Shown here: positions 14,657-22,574 of the stretch, piece after piece
How the letters are laid out: each line of letters starts with the position of its first letter
Numbering within the stretch: position 1 is the first letter of the stretch
The notes under the pieces: model-generated
What the model was told of the DNA's origin: nothing
The model's input: the letters and a program-made list of their open reading frames with translations, nothing else
The model's database searches: none
Translations under genes and position numbers: made by a program
NCBI GenBank assembly: GCA_016793925.1
Contig: JAEULH010000007.1
Coordinates: forward strand, 1-36,743
Length of the DNA stretch: 36,743 bases
From: Rhodospirillales bacterium
GTDB lineage: Bacteria > Pseudomonadota > Alphaproteobacteria > Rhodospirillales > Defluviicoccaceae
Direction of reading: 5' to 3'

Positions 14657-15561
14657 GGCCGGCAGTGCGCCGCCAGCGCCTGCGCCGCTTTCGAGGCCGG
14701 CGCGCGTTCGAGCACCGCGCAGATGAAGCGCCCGGCTTCGGCCACGGCCGCCAGATCGACGCCGGTGCCGACGCCCAGGCCGTCGAGCATGTAGAGCACG
14801 TCTTCCGTGGCGACGTTACCCGCCGCGCCGGGGGCGAAGGGACAGCCGCCGAGACCGGCGACCGAGGCGTCGACAACGGCGACGCCGCGCTCGAGGCAGG
14901 CGAGGATGTTGGCGAGCGCCTGACCGTAGGTGTCGTGAAAGTGCACAGCCAGCGCCGAGACCGGCACCTGTTCGGCGACCGCATCGATCATGGCGACGGC
15001 GCGGCCAGGCGTGCCCGTGCCGATGGTGTCGCCGAGCGAGACCTCCCGGCATCCGAGGTCGTACAGCGCGCGCGCGATCCCGGCGACCGCCTGCGGCGCA
15101 ACCGCGCCCTCGTACGGGCAATCGAGGACGCAGGAGACGTAGCCGCGCACCGTCACATCGTGCGCCCTGGCGGCGGCGCAGACGGCCGCATAGCGGGCCA
15201 GGCTTTCGTCGATGGAGCAGTTGAGATTGCGCCGACAGAAGGTTTCCGTCGCGGCGGCGAAGACCGCGATCTCCTTCGCACCGGCGTCCACGGCGGCGCG
15301 AAAGCCCTCCAGGTTCGGGGTCAGAACCGGAAAGCGGACGCCGGGGCGGGAGGCGATGCCGGCGAGCACGGCCGCGGTATCGGCCATCTGCGGCACGCGG
15401 CGGCCGGAGACGAAGCTGCCGACCTCGACGGCCGGCAGACCCGCGGCGGCAAGACGGTCGATGAGCGCAATCCTGATCGCCGCAGGTATCGGCTTGGCCT
15501 CGTTCTGCAAGCCGTCGCGCGGCCCGACTTCGACAACCTGAACTGCTTGCGGAATGCGCAC
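14653..15561 (-). CDS. Hydroxymethylglutaryl-CoA lyase
   Basis: The 302-residue TIM-barrel of the HMGL-like family begins with EVGPRDGLQNE, which carries the catalytic Arg and metal Asp. It continues with VEVGSFVS and the HFHDTYG metal-binding motif. The HMG-CoA lyase signature loop GLGGCPFAPGAAGN, with the catalytic Cys, follows. It cleaves HMG-CoA into acetoacetate and acetyl-CoA, the last step of leucine breakdown. No methylcrotonyl-CoA carboxylase genes are next to it here. The start is GTG at 15561. It is the first gene of the leftward metabolic run, and a 163-base gap separates it from the divergent carbonic anhydrase gene. Confidence 0.93.
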   Translation of the reverse strand: MRIPQAVQVVEVGPRDGLQNEAKPIPAAIRIALIDRLAAAGLPAVEVGSFVSGRRVPQMADTAAVLAGIASRPGVRFPVLTPNLEGFRAAVDAGAKEIAVFAAATETFCRRNLNCSIDESLARYAAVCAAARAHDVTVRGYVSCVLDCPYEGAVAPQAVAGIARALYDLGCREVSLGDTIGTGTPGRAVAMIDAVAEQVPVSALAVHFHDTYGQALANILACLERGVAVVDASVAGLGGCPFAPGAAGNVATEDVLYMLDGLGVGTGVDLAAVAEAGRFICAVLERAPASKAAQALAAHCRP

Positions 15562-15724
15562 GCCCGCGCCTCACCATGCTGAACCCGCAGCCAGCATAGC
15601 GGCAGCCAAAGGCTCCCGCTACGGTGCGGCTTGGCCTCGGCTCGGCGGCCATGCTATCAGCGCGTGGGGCGCCGACCCGAACCGGGGCGACGCCATGACC
15701 GGCGCTTTCAACGGGGAATGCGAC

Positions 15725-16378
15725 ATGTCCATCCGCAAGCTGCTCAAGGGTTTTCTCGATTTCAAGGAGAAGACCTACGAGACCAAGAAGGACTTCTTCC
15801 TAAAGCTGGCGGAGCGGCAGCAACCGCGCGTCATGATGATCGCCTGCTCGGATTCGCGGGTGGATCCGGCGATCTTGACCAACTCCGAACCGGGCGAGAT
15901 GTTCGTCGTCCGCAACGTCGCCAACCTGGTGCCGCCGCGCGCGGATGATGACTCCAAGCACGGCACCAGCGCCGCGCTGGAGTTCGCCGTAACCGCCCTC
16001 GAGGTCGAGCACATCGTGGTGTTCGGTCATCGCGGCTGCGGCGGCATCAAGGCGCTGCTGACCGCCGATCCCAATCTCAGCGCGCAAAACACGTTTATCC
16101 ATAACTGGATGAACATTGCCGACGAGGCCCGGCGGCGGACGCTCATCATCGCCCGCGACCAGCCGTTCGACCATCAGCTCAAGACGCTTGAGCAGGAAGC
16201 GATGAAGACCTCGCTGGCCAACCTCCTCTCCTTTCCGTGGATCCGCGAACGGGTCGACGACAACAGCCTCCGGCTTCATGGCTGGTACTACGACATCCAC
16301 GACGGCAACATGTACGTCTACGTTCCGGAGAAGGATGGCTTCGAGCCGCTGACGGTCGAACTGGCCGATCGTCTTTAG
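15725..16378 (+). CDS. Beta-class carbonic anhydrase
   Basis: The 217-residue enzyme interconverts CO2 and bicarbonate in the cytoplasm. The zinc ligands of the beta class are clear: Cys41 with the Asp43-Arg pair in ACSDSRVDP, then His102 and Cys105 in GHRGCGG. The RNVANLVPP loop and the C-terminal LHGWYYDIHDGNMYVY strand are also typical. The ATG at 15725 (MSIRKLLKGF) is chosen because family members begin there and GGGGA precedes it; an in-frame ATG 30 bases upstream is possible. The gene stands alone, divergent from HMG-CoA lyase. It may supply bicarbonate to carboxylases. Confidence 0.95.
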   Translation: MSIRKLLKGFLDFKEKTYETKKDFFLKLAERQQPRVMMIACSDSRVDPAILTNSEPGEMFVVRNVANLVPPRADDDSKHGTSAALEFAVTALEVEHIVVFGHRGCGGIKALLTADPNLSAQNTFIHNWMNIADEARRRTLIIARDQPFDHQLKTLEQEAMKTSLANLLSFPWIRERVDDNSLRLHGWYYDIHDGNMYVYVPEKDGFEPLTVELADRL

Positions 16379-16893
16379 GTTTCCTGAGGCGACGCACGGT
16401 CCGCTCCCTCTGCCGTAGACCAGCGGCGCACGCCCGTCCGCAAGGCGGCGGCGATCAGGCTCGCGCGTGCGTCACGCCGCGAGCAAAGCCCTTCGCGACC
16501 CCCCTGCGACGGGCTTCGCACATCCTCGCCCGGTTGAGCCGTTCGCGAAGCGGCCGTTGCTGCGCGTCATGCGCGAATGGCGCTATTACTTGCTCTTATA
16601 AGAAGCAAATGCCTGTTGTACTTGCTCTTGCACCGCTTCTGACTTTATGGCAAATTTATGGCAACTGGCTGGGCGAGGAAGATATCCTTGCCGATGCCCC
16701 CGCTTGTGAACGACGGGGGCGATGGGGGTGGGGCGGAGCCAGCCTCGATAGCGTGATGACGGCAGCAGGCGGGCGAGCGCGCCTGGCGGCCGCGCCAATC
16801 GGGCTGGGTATCCGCAAGGGGCCGACACGACTCAAACTCAGACTATGCGTCGTTTCACTCAGGGTTCTTCGTCACGAAGAGAAAGGACGTGAA
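16379..16893. other. 515-base gap without a supported gene
   Basis: Most of this gap is ordinary GC-rich DNA. A patch at about 16583-16675 is clearly richer in A and T and contains two direct repeats: TACTTGCTCTT at 16587 and 16619, and TTTATGGCAA at 16644 and 16655. A 7-bp hairpin GCCCCCG/CGGGGGC lies at 16696-16720, without a T-run. A short palindrome CTTCGT-C-ACGAAG at 16867-16879 sits just before the sulfotransferase start and could be an operator. Confidence 0.6.
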
Positions 16894-17736
16894 GTGTTCA
16901 TCGGAAGTCTGCGCAAGTTGCGTCAAATCCTCCCGGTGGAGGCGGAGTATGAGCTGCGCAACGCCTGCGTGTCGGTGGTGCCGATCCGGCACCGGTCGCG
17001 CCACGATGTCGTCTTCCACACCTGCGTCTGGAAGACGGCCAGCCAGTGGGTTCGCCTCGTACTGTCCGATCCTCGGATCTACATGTATTCCGGGCTCAAG
17101 ACCCACATCCCCATTCCGACCGAGGTCTGGTGGCCCGACCCCGATCGTCTGGTCATATCGGAACGGCGCATCGTTCCCGGGCTGTACTGCACCTACCAGC
17201 AGTTCGCCAGCGTGCGCAAACCGCCCCGCCATGCCGTCTTCTTCGTCCAGCGGGATCCTCGCGATGTCCTGGTCTCGTGGTATTTCTCCAACCGCTACTC
17301 GCACCCGTCGATGTGCAGCATCGACAGCGCGCGCAGGGCGCTCGCGCAGATGTCGGAGCGCGAGGGCATCATCGCCAGCATCGACCACTTCGACGAAATC
17401 GCCTGGATGCTGCGATCCTGGGCCCGCGCCGCGAAGATCGACACGGGCATCCGGATCGTTCGCTACGAAGACATCACCGGCCCCGACAGTCTGCAGGAAT
17501 GGGCGGGTCTGCTTGCCCACTGCGACATCGCGGTGCCGACCGACGTCCTTGGCCGGATCCTCGACACCTACGCATTCTCGAAGATATCGGGCGGCCGCAA
17601 GCCCGGCGAGGTGGACGCGTCACACAAGTACAGAAGGGGCCTGCCCGGCGACTGGAAAAACCACTTCGACGCCGAAATCAGCGAGCGCTTCTGCGACCGG
17701 TATGGCGACCTGCTGCGACAACTCGGCTACGCCTGA
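16894..17736 (+). CDS. Sulfotransferase domain protein
   Basis: The 280 residues resemble PAPS-dependent sulfotransferases (PF00685). The 5'-phosphosulfate loop appears as WKTASQW (46-52) after the strand DVVFHTC. The 3'-phosphate motif is RDPRDVLVSWYFS (120-132), with the expected Arg and Ser. The C-terminal RRGLPGDWKNHF matches the PAPS-binding RxGxxGxW end of the family. It should transfer sulfate from PAPS to a hydroxyl or amine of an unknown acceptor, perhaps a surface polysaccharide or lipid. The GTG start has AAAGGA six bases upstream. It is an orphan: no sulfate activation or polysaccharide genes are nearby, and the low-GC patch upstream hints at insertion of the locus. Confidence 0.85.
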   Translation: MFIGSLRKLRQILPVEAEYELRNACVSVVPIRHRSRHDVVFHTCVWKTASQWVRLVLSDPRIYMYSGLKTHIPIPTEVWWPDPDRLVISERRIVPGLYCTYQQFASVRKPPRHAVFFVQRDPRDVLVSWYFSNRYSHPSMCSIDSARRALAQMSEREGIIASIDHFDEIAWMLRSWARAAKIDTGIRIVRYEDITGPDSLQEWAGLLAHCDIAVPTDVLGRILDTYAFSKISGGRKPGEVDASHKYRRGLPGDWKNHFDAEISERFCDRYGDLLRQLGYA

Positions 17737-17749
17737 AGCGCATGCACTC

Positions 17750-17801
17750 GGCTCGCCGCGTCCGCTGCGCCTTGCGGATCCTCACAGCGGCACGGCGAGC
17801 C
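17750..17801. terminator. Large hairpin between convergent genes
   Basis: The outer arms GGCTCGCCG (17750-17758) and CGGCGAGCC (17793-17801) pair perfectly. Inside them CCGCTG (17762-17767) pairs with CAGCGG (17785-17790). It begins 14 bases after the sulfotransferase stop and lies before the end of the CoA-ester lyase gene. This suits a bidirectional transcription end, although there is no T-run. Confidence 0.5.
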
Positions 17802-17907
17802 TCATTCGATCCGCTTGCGGATGGCATCCATCAGCAAGCGGAAGGTCGATCGATCACGCACGGGATCGAGCGTCCGTCTGACGCCCGTCCCCGGCGGAAG
17901 GCATGCC

Positions 17908-18801
17908 CTATTGCGCGGCGATGGCGCTGCCTTGCATCTTCTCGATCGCCTCGGCCATCTTCACCAGCCGCTGCGCGCTTTCGACATGCAGGTTCTCGAT
18001 GAGCTTGCCATCGACCACTGCGACGCCCTCGCCGCGTTCCGCGGCGGCGGCGTGCGCGGCGATGATCTTGCGCGACCACTCGACGTCGTCGGCCTTGGGG
18101 GTGAAGACCTTGTTGCAGGCCGCGACCTGGTTGGGGTGGATCAGCGTCTTGCCGTCGAAGCCGAGTTCGGCACCCTGGCGGCAGGCGAATTCGAAGCCGC
18201 TCTCGTCCTTGAGGTCGAGATAGACGCCGTCGAGGATGGCCAAACCCGAGGCGCGCGCGGCGAGCATGCACAGGCTGAGCGACGTGATGAACGGCAGGCG
18301 CTCGCGGGTGTGGGCGCAGTCGAGTTCCTTGGCCAGGTCCGACGTGCCCATGACCAGGCAGGTCATGCGCGGCGTCGACTCGGCGATGTGCTGGCTTTGC
18401 AGCACGCTGCGCGGCGTCTCCATCATCGCCCAGATGGCCATGCTCTCCGGCGCGCCATTCGCCTTCATGACCGCTTCCAGATGGCGGATGGCGTCGGCGC
18501 TCTCGACCTTCGGCAGCAGGATCGCGTCTGCGCCTGAACGCGACGCGGCCGCGATGTCGCCGTATCCCCACGGCGTCGCCAGGCCGTTGACCCGGATGAT
18601 AATCTCGCGCATCCCGTAGCCGCCGCCCTTGACGGCGTCGCAAACCTGCTGGCGCGCGGTCTCCTTGGCGTCGGGCGCGACGGCGTCCTCGAGATCCAGG
18701 ATCAGGCCGTCGGCGAGCAACGACTTGGCCTTTTCCAGGGCGCGCACATTGGACCCCGGCATATAGAGTACACTGCGGCGCGGGCGAGCTGTCTTCGGCA
18801 T
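17908..18801 (-). CDS. HpcH/HpaI-type CoA-ester lyase
   Basis: The 297-residue protein is of the citrate lyase beta / malyl-CoA lyase family. The start RRSVLYMPGSN and the acidic motif ILDLEDAV (34-41) are typical. The RVNG, MMETPRSV and MGTSDLAKE blocks also belong to the family, the last two lining the Mg and CoA sites. Such enzymes cleave or hydrolyse malyl-CoA, beta-methylmalyl-CoA or citramalyl-CoA; the sequence alone does not decide which. The ATG at 18801 has GGAGGGG eight bases upstream and matches family starts, so the extra 32 in-frame codons upstream are rejected. It is divergent from the pyridoxal kinase gene. Confidence 0.9.
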   Translation of the reverse strand: MPKTARPRRSVLYMPGSNVRALEKAKSLLADGLILDLEDAVAPDAKETARQQVCDAVKGGGYGMREIIIRVNGLATPWGYGDIAAASRSGADAILLPKVESADAIRHLEAVMKANGAPESMAIWAMMETPRSVLQSQHIAESTPRMTCLVMGTSDLAKELDCAHTRERLPFITSLSLCMLAARASGLAILDGVYLDLKDESGFEFACRQGAELGFDGKTLIHPNQVAACNKVFTPKADDVEWSRKIIAAHAAAAERGEGVAVVDGKLIENLHVESAQRLVKMAEAIEKMQGSAIAAQ

Positions 18802-18906
18802 TAGGCGATCCCCTCCGATCGAGATTATGTTCCGCGGTTGCGAAAACGTAATCCTGGAGTCGGGTCCATGGCAAGGCGACGAAGCAACCGCAAGCATGCC
18901 CGCCCC

Positions 18907-18966
18907 CCGTGCATGCCCCCGTGCAGCCCCGCGTACAGCTCCCCGTACAGCCCCGCGTGCCGGCCC
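18907..18966. repeat. 12-bp tandem repeat, five imperfect copies
   Basis: Five 12-base units with the core (C/G)CGTGCAGCCC or (C/G)CGTACAGCCC follow each other without a gap in the 194-base region between the CoA-ester lyase and pyridoxal kinase genes. Copies differ at one to four positions. The frame of the kinase reads through them as a Val-Gln-Pro-Arg/Val-Gln-Leu-Pro pattern if a much earlier GTG (18909) is used. Confidence 0.75.
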
Positions 18967-18995
18967 CGGTCTCGTCTGCGGGTGAGCGGCGCGAC

Positions 18996-19853
18996 GTGAC
19001 CATCCTCTCGTTCCAGTCGCGGGTGTCGTACGGCTGTGTCGGGCACGGCGCCGCGGAGTTCACCCTGCGCCGCATCGGCCACGAAGTCTGCCCGGTGGAC
19101 ACCGTTCGCCTGAGCAACCACCCCGGCTATGGCCTCTGTCGGGGCGGCGCGGTCGCAGCCGAGGACATCGCCGATCTGACCGCCGGGCTCGACGACATCG
19201 GCGTCCTCGCGCGGTGCCGGGCAGTCCTGACCGGTTATCTCGGCACCGTCGCCGCCGGCGATGCGGCGCTGGCGGCGTGGAAGCGGGTCCGGGCGCAATC
19301 GCCAGGAAGCCTGTACTGCTGCGACCCGGTCATGGGCGACCGCAGCTCCGGGCTCTACGTCGGCGACGACCTGGTCGCCTTCTTCAGGGAGGTCGCCCTG
19401 CCCGCCGCAGACATGCTCCTTCCCAACCACTTCGAGCTGGAGACGCTGAGCGAGCGCTCGTTGCCGACGCTGAACGACGCGCTGAGCGCCGCCCAGGCCC
19501 TGCGCAACCGCGGACCGGCGCTGGTCTGTGTCACCTCGCTGCAGGTGAGCGAACTGGGCCGCGATCTGGGGAGCCTGCTCGTCAACGGCGAGGGCGCCTG
19601 GCTTGTCGCAACGCCGCAATTCGACGTCGACGCCAAAGGCGCCGGCGACGTGTTCGCGGCGCTTCTCCTCGGCCGGCTCCTCGACGGGATGGAAGCGGCC
19701 GCCGCGCTGGAACTCGCCGTCGCTTCGACCTACGCCATCGTCGCAGCGACCGTCGCCGCCGGCAGCCGCGAGCTCACGCTGGTCGCAGCGCAAAACGCGC
19801 TCGTCGCGCCTGCGCAGCGGTTCAACGCCCGAGCGATCCCGGACCCGCCTTGA
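18996..19853 (+). CDS. pdxY: Pyridoxal kinase
   Basis: The 285-residue ribokinase-fold enzyme phosphorylates pyridoxal for vitamin B6 salvage. The start TILSFQSRVSYGCVGH corresponds to the ILSIQSHVxYGxVGN signature of PdxY/PdxK. The CDPVMGD motif follows near 109-115 and LLPNHFELE near 141-149. The anion-hole motif KGAGD, with the catalytic Asp218, is near the end. The GTG at 18996 puts the signature at the N-terminus, as in the family; the upstream in-frame repeat is then non-coding. The gene overlaps the end of the convergent methyltransferase gene by 32 bases. Confidence 0.9.
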   Translation: MTILSFQSRVSYGCVGHGAAEFTLRRIGHEVCPVDTVRLSNHPGYGLCRGGAVAAEDIADLTAGLDDIGVLARCRAVLTGYLGTVAAGDAALAAWKRVRAQSPGSLYCCDPVMGDRSSGLYVGDDLVAFFREVALPAADMLLPNHFELETLSERSLPTLNDALSAAQALRNRGPALVCVTSLQVSELGRDLGSLLVNGEGAWLVATPQFDVDAKGAGDVFAALLLGRLLDGMEAAAALELAVASTYAIVAATVAAGSRELTLVAAQNALVAPAQRFNARAIPDPP

Positions 19854-20376
19854 GCGGCGCGCGCGGTGCCAGCGCGTCGTTCTCGATGGCGATGCGATGG
19901 CGCAGGAGCAGGGCGTTGAGGATCGACCAGACGAGCGCCACCGGCCAGAGGCCGAACGCCAACGGCAGAATCGCGATCTCGGCGCTGACGATCCAGTAGT
20001 TGGGGTGACGGACGAAGCGGAACGGACCGCCGCGCGCCAGCGGCGCCGCATCGACGGTGATGATGCGGGTGGTCCAATAGGGCCCCAGCGTGGCGATCAC
20101 CCAGATCCGCAAAAGCTGAAGGACGGCAAACATCGCAATCAGCGGCCAGACCGGTCGGCTCTCCAGCGGCGCCGCGACGGCGATCGCGAGCAGCCACGAG
20201 GCGTGGAGGAGGATGAACAGCGGGTAGTGCGCCCGCCCGACCTCGCGTCCGCCGCGGGCGAGCAGTCGGCGGGTGTTCGCACGTGCAAGAACCAGCTCGC
20301 CGAGCCGCTGGACGACAACGAACGCCAGAACCCAGGCGAGCGGGCTGTGCGCTGCCGCCGCCACGGTCGCCCGCAC
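19822..20376 (-). CDS. ICMT-like methyltransferase, probably polyketide O-methylation
   Basis: The 184-residue membrane protein has four or five hydrophobic segments and the isoprenylcysteine methyltransferase-like signature GPFRFVRHPNYWIVSAEI, followed by a C-terminal Glu-Asn (IENDAL) in the SAM-binding half. Bacteria have no prenylated CaaX proteins. In Bacillus the homologue BpsB sits next to the type III polyketide synthase BpsA and methylates alkylpyrones. Here the GTG start is one base past the stop of a type III synthase gene, so the same job is inferred. The last 32 bases overlap the convergent pyridoxal kinase gene. Confidence 0.82.
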   Translation of the reverse strand: MRATVAAAAHSPLAWVLAFVVVQRLGELVLARANTRRLLARGGREVGRAHYPLFILLHASWLLAIAVAAPLESRPVWPLIAMFAVLQLLRIWVIATLGPYWTTRIITVDAAPLARGGPFRFVRHPNYWIVSAEIAILPLAFGLWPVALVWSILNALLLRHRIAIENDALAPRAPLKAGPGSLGR

Positions 20377-20377
20377 G

Positions 20378-21460
20378 TCAGGGAACCTCGACGATCATCA
20401 TCCCCGCGGTAAACCCCGGACCAAGGGTTGTCAGCAGGTGCCGGCCGCTGGGCGACGCATCGAGCGCCGCCCGCAGGACGAAGAGTACCGTCACCGCCGA
20501 CATGTTGCCGAAGTCACGGAGGACCTGCCGGGCGTGCGTCAAGCCGCCGCGCCGGAGGCCGAAGCAGTCTTCCAGGGCGTCGAGAACCTTGGCCCCGCCC
20601 GGGTGAGGAACGAACGCGTCGATCTCGGCGAGCGTCAGCGCGTGGCGGGCGAGAAACGCGTCGACCACCGGACGCAGCTCGGTCTCGACCAGCGTCGGGA
20701 TGTCGCGCGAGAACACCACCTTCAGCCCGTCGTCGGCGACGTCCCAGCCCATCACGTCGAGGCTGTTCGGCCACCTGTGCTCGCCCCAGGGTCCGAGCCG
20801 CGGCGCGTTCCTCGCGCCGGCCCCGTCGTCGCGACAGGAAACCACCGCCGCCGCCGCCCCGTCCCCGAACAGGGCGGTGGCCACGATGTTGCTCTTCGAC
20901 CGGTCGTTGCGGCGAAAGGTGAGGCTGCAGAGCTCGACGACGAGCAGGAGCACGCGCGCGTCCGGCATGGCCTGGGCCATGGCCGCCGCCCGCGCCAGTC
21001 CGAGCACGCCGCCGGCGCAGCCGAGGCCGAAGATCGGCAGTCTTTGCACGTCGTCGCGAAAGGGAATCGTCTCCATCAGCATGGCGCCGAGCCCCGGCGT
21101 CGCGATCCCAGAAGACGACACGGCGACGATGACGTCGATGTCCTCGGGAGCCAATCGCGCCTGCGCAAGCGCGCCGCGAGCGGCTTCAACAAGCAGGCGG
21201 GTTGCGTGTTCGAGGAACAGCGCGTTGCGCTCGGCGAAGCCGTGTTCCTCGAGAAACCATTCGATCGGCACGCACGATCGACGCTGCGCGATCCGCGCAT
21301 TTCGGTAAACCGGTGCGAGCCGGTAGAAGCCGCCCTCCGCCGGCGCGAAGATCTCGGCGGCGTGGCGAACGACATCGTCCTGCCGGAGCGTTACGTCCGG
21401 AACGGCCGTCGCCAGTGCCAAAAGGCGCGGAAGCGGCGGGGCGCTCTGTTGTCGGGACAT
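20378..21460 (-). CDS. Type III polyketide synthase (chalcone synthase-like)
   Basis: The 360-residue thiolase-fold enzyme has the full type III catalytic triad: Cys148 in FGLGCAGG, His286 in VPHPGGAK and Asn319 in FGNMSA. The C-terminal GPGFTAGMM loop is the family's GFGPG-type signature. It should extend a fatty acyl-CoA or acyl-ACP starter with malonyl-CoA and release alkylpyrones or alkylresorcinols, by analogy with BpsA and ArsB/C. The ATG at 21460 (MSRQQSAPPLP) is the first good start. It lies 56 bases after asd in the same direction and is followed at once by the methyltransferase gene. Confidence 0.9.
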   Translation of the reverse strand: MSRQQSAPPLPRLLALATAVPDVTLRQDDVVRHAAEIFAPAEGGFYRLAPVYRNARIAQRRSCVPIEWFLEEHGFAERNALFLEHATRLLVEAARGALAQARLAPEDIDVIVAVSSSGIATPGLGAMLMETIPFRDDVQRLPIFGLGCAGGVLGLARAAAMAQAMPDARVLLLVVELCSLTFRRNDRSKSNIVATALFGDGAAAAVVSCRDDGAGARNAPRLGPWGEHRWPNSLDVMGWDVADDGLKVVFSRDIPTLVETELRPVVDAFLARHALTLAEIDAFVPHPGGAKVLDALEDCFGLRRGGLTHARQVLRDFGNMSAVTVLFVLRAALDASPSGRHLLTTLGPGFTAGMMIVEVP

Positions 21461-21516
21461 TGGCTCACTGCAGCATCGGCCGCTGCTCCGCGCCCTGTCC
21501 CAAGGCAGGAAGGCCC

Positions 21517-22548
21517 TTACGCGGCGGCGCGGAGGTAGCTGCGAACCAGCTCCTCGGCGATCTGCACGGCGTTCAGCGCCGCGCCCTTGCGCAGATTGTC
21601 GGCGACCACCCACAGGTTCAGGCCGTTCGCAATGGTCGGGTCCTTGCGGATGCGGCTGACGTAGACGGCATCCTCGCCGGTGCTCTCGACCGGAGACACG
21701 TAGCCCTCGTCGGCCCGATGATCGACGACGACGATGCCGGGAGCCGCCTTCAGCGCTTCGCGCGCCTGATCCTCGCTCAGCGGGCTCTCGAATTCGACGT
21801 TCACCGCCTCCGCGTGGCCGACAAAGACCGGAACGCGCACGCACGTCGCCGTGACCCGGATCGACGGGTCGAGGATCTTGCAGGTCTCGGCCGCCATCTT
21901 CCATTCTTCCTTGGTCGCACCGTCGTCCATGAACATGTCGATGTGCGGGATCACGTTGAAGGCGATCTGCTTGGTGAACTTGTGCCGGTGCTGGTGCGCC
22001 GGCTCGTTGACGTAGATTCCCCGCGTCTGGTTGAACAGCTCGTCCATCGCCTCCTTGCCCGCCCCGGACACGGACTGATAGGTCGAGACCACCACCCGCT
22101 TGATCCGCGCCAGGTCGTGCAACGGCTTGAGCGCGACCACCATCTGGATCGTCGAACAGTTCGGGTTGGCGATGATCCCGCGCTTGGTGTAGCCGGCGAT
22201 GGCGCCCGGATTGACCTCGGGCACGACCAGGGGCACGTCCGGCTCCATGCGAAACCTCGACGTGTTGTCGATGACGACCGCGCCCGCGGCCGCCGCCTTC
22301 GGCGCGAATGCGGCCGAAACGCTGGCGCCCGGCGACGACAGGACGATGTCGATGCCGCGAAAGTCGAAGTCTGCGAGATTGCGCACCTTCAGCGTCGCCT
22401 CGTCGCCGAAAGAGACCTCGCCTCCGGCCGTGCGCGCAGAGGCGACGGCGAAGACTTCGGCGACCGGAAAGTCGCGATCGGCGAGAGTTTGCAGTATCTC
22501 CCGGCCGACGTTCCCGGTGGCGCCAACGACGGCGACGCGATAAGCCAT
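21517..22548 (-). CDS. asd: Aspartate-semialdehyde dehydrogenase
   Basis: The 343-residue enzyme reduces aspartyl phosphate to aspartate semialdehyde, the branch point for lysine/diaminopimelate, threonine and methionine. The NADP-binding VAVVGATGNVGREIL is at the N-terminus, the catalytic Cys131 is in NPNCSTIQ, and the STYQSVSGAGKEAM and HRHKFTKQIAFNVIPHID blocks are typical of Gram-negative Asd. An AGGAAGG lies nine bases before the ATG. It is 26 bases after leuB, in the standard alphaproteobacterial leuCDB-asd order. Confidence 0.96.
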   Translation of the reverse strand: MAYRVAVVGATGNVGREILQTLADRDFPVAEVFAVASARTAGGEVSFGDEATLKVRNLADFDFRGIDIVLSSPGASVSAAFAPKAAAAGAVVIDNTSRFRMEPDVPLVVPEVNPGAIAGYTKRGIIANPNCSTIQMVVALKPLHDLARIKRVVVSTYQSVSGAGKEAMDELFNQTRGIYVNEPAHQHRHKFTKQIAFNVIPHIDMFMDDGATKEEWKMAAETCKILDPSIRVTATCVRVPVFVGHAEAVNVEFESPLSEDQAREALKAAPGIVVVDHRADEGYVSPVESTGEDAVYVSRIRKDPTIANGLNLWVVADNLRKGAALNAVQIAEELVRSYLRAAA

Positions 22549-22574
22549 GGGTACGATCCTTCCTGCTTCTTCTC

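Noticed and set aside
13476..14984. A 502-codon reverse frame across the aldolase, DUF1489 and HMG-CoA lyase genes
   Set aside because: It runs in a shifted frame through three recognisable genes and has no coherent domain of its own.
16696..16720. A 7-bp GC-only hairpin as a terminator for the carbonic anhydrase
   Set aside because: It is more than 300 bases from the gene's stop and has no T-run, so it is more likely chance in GC-rich DNA.
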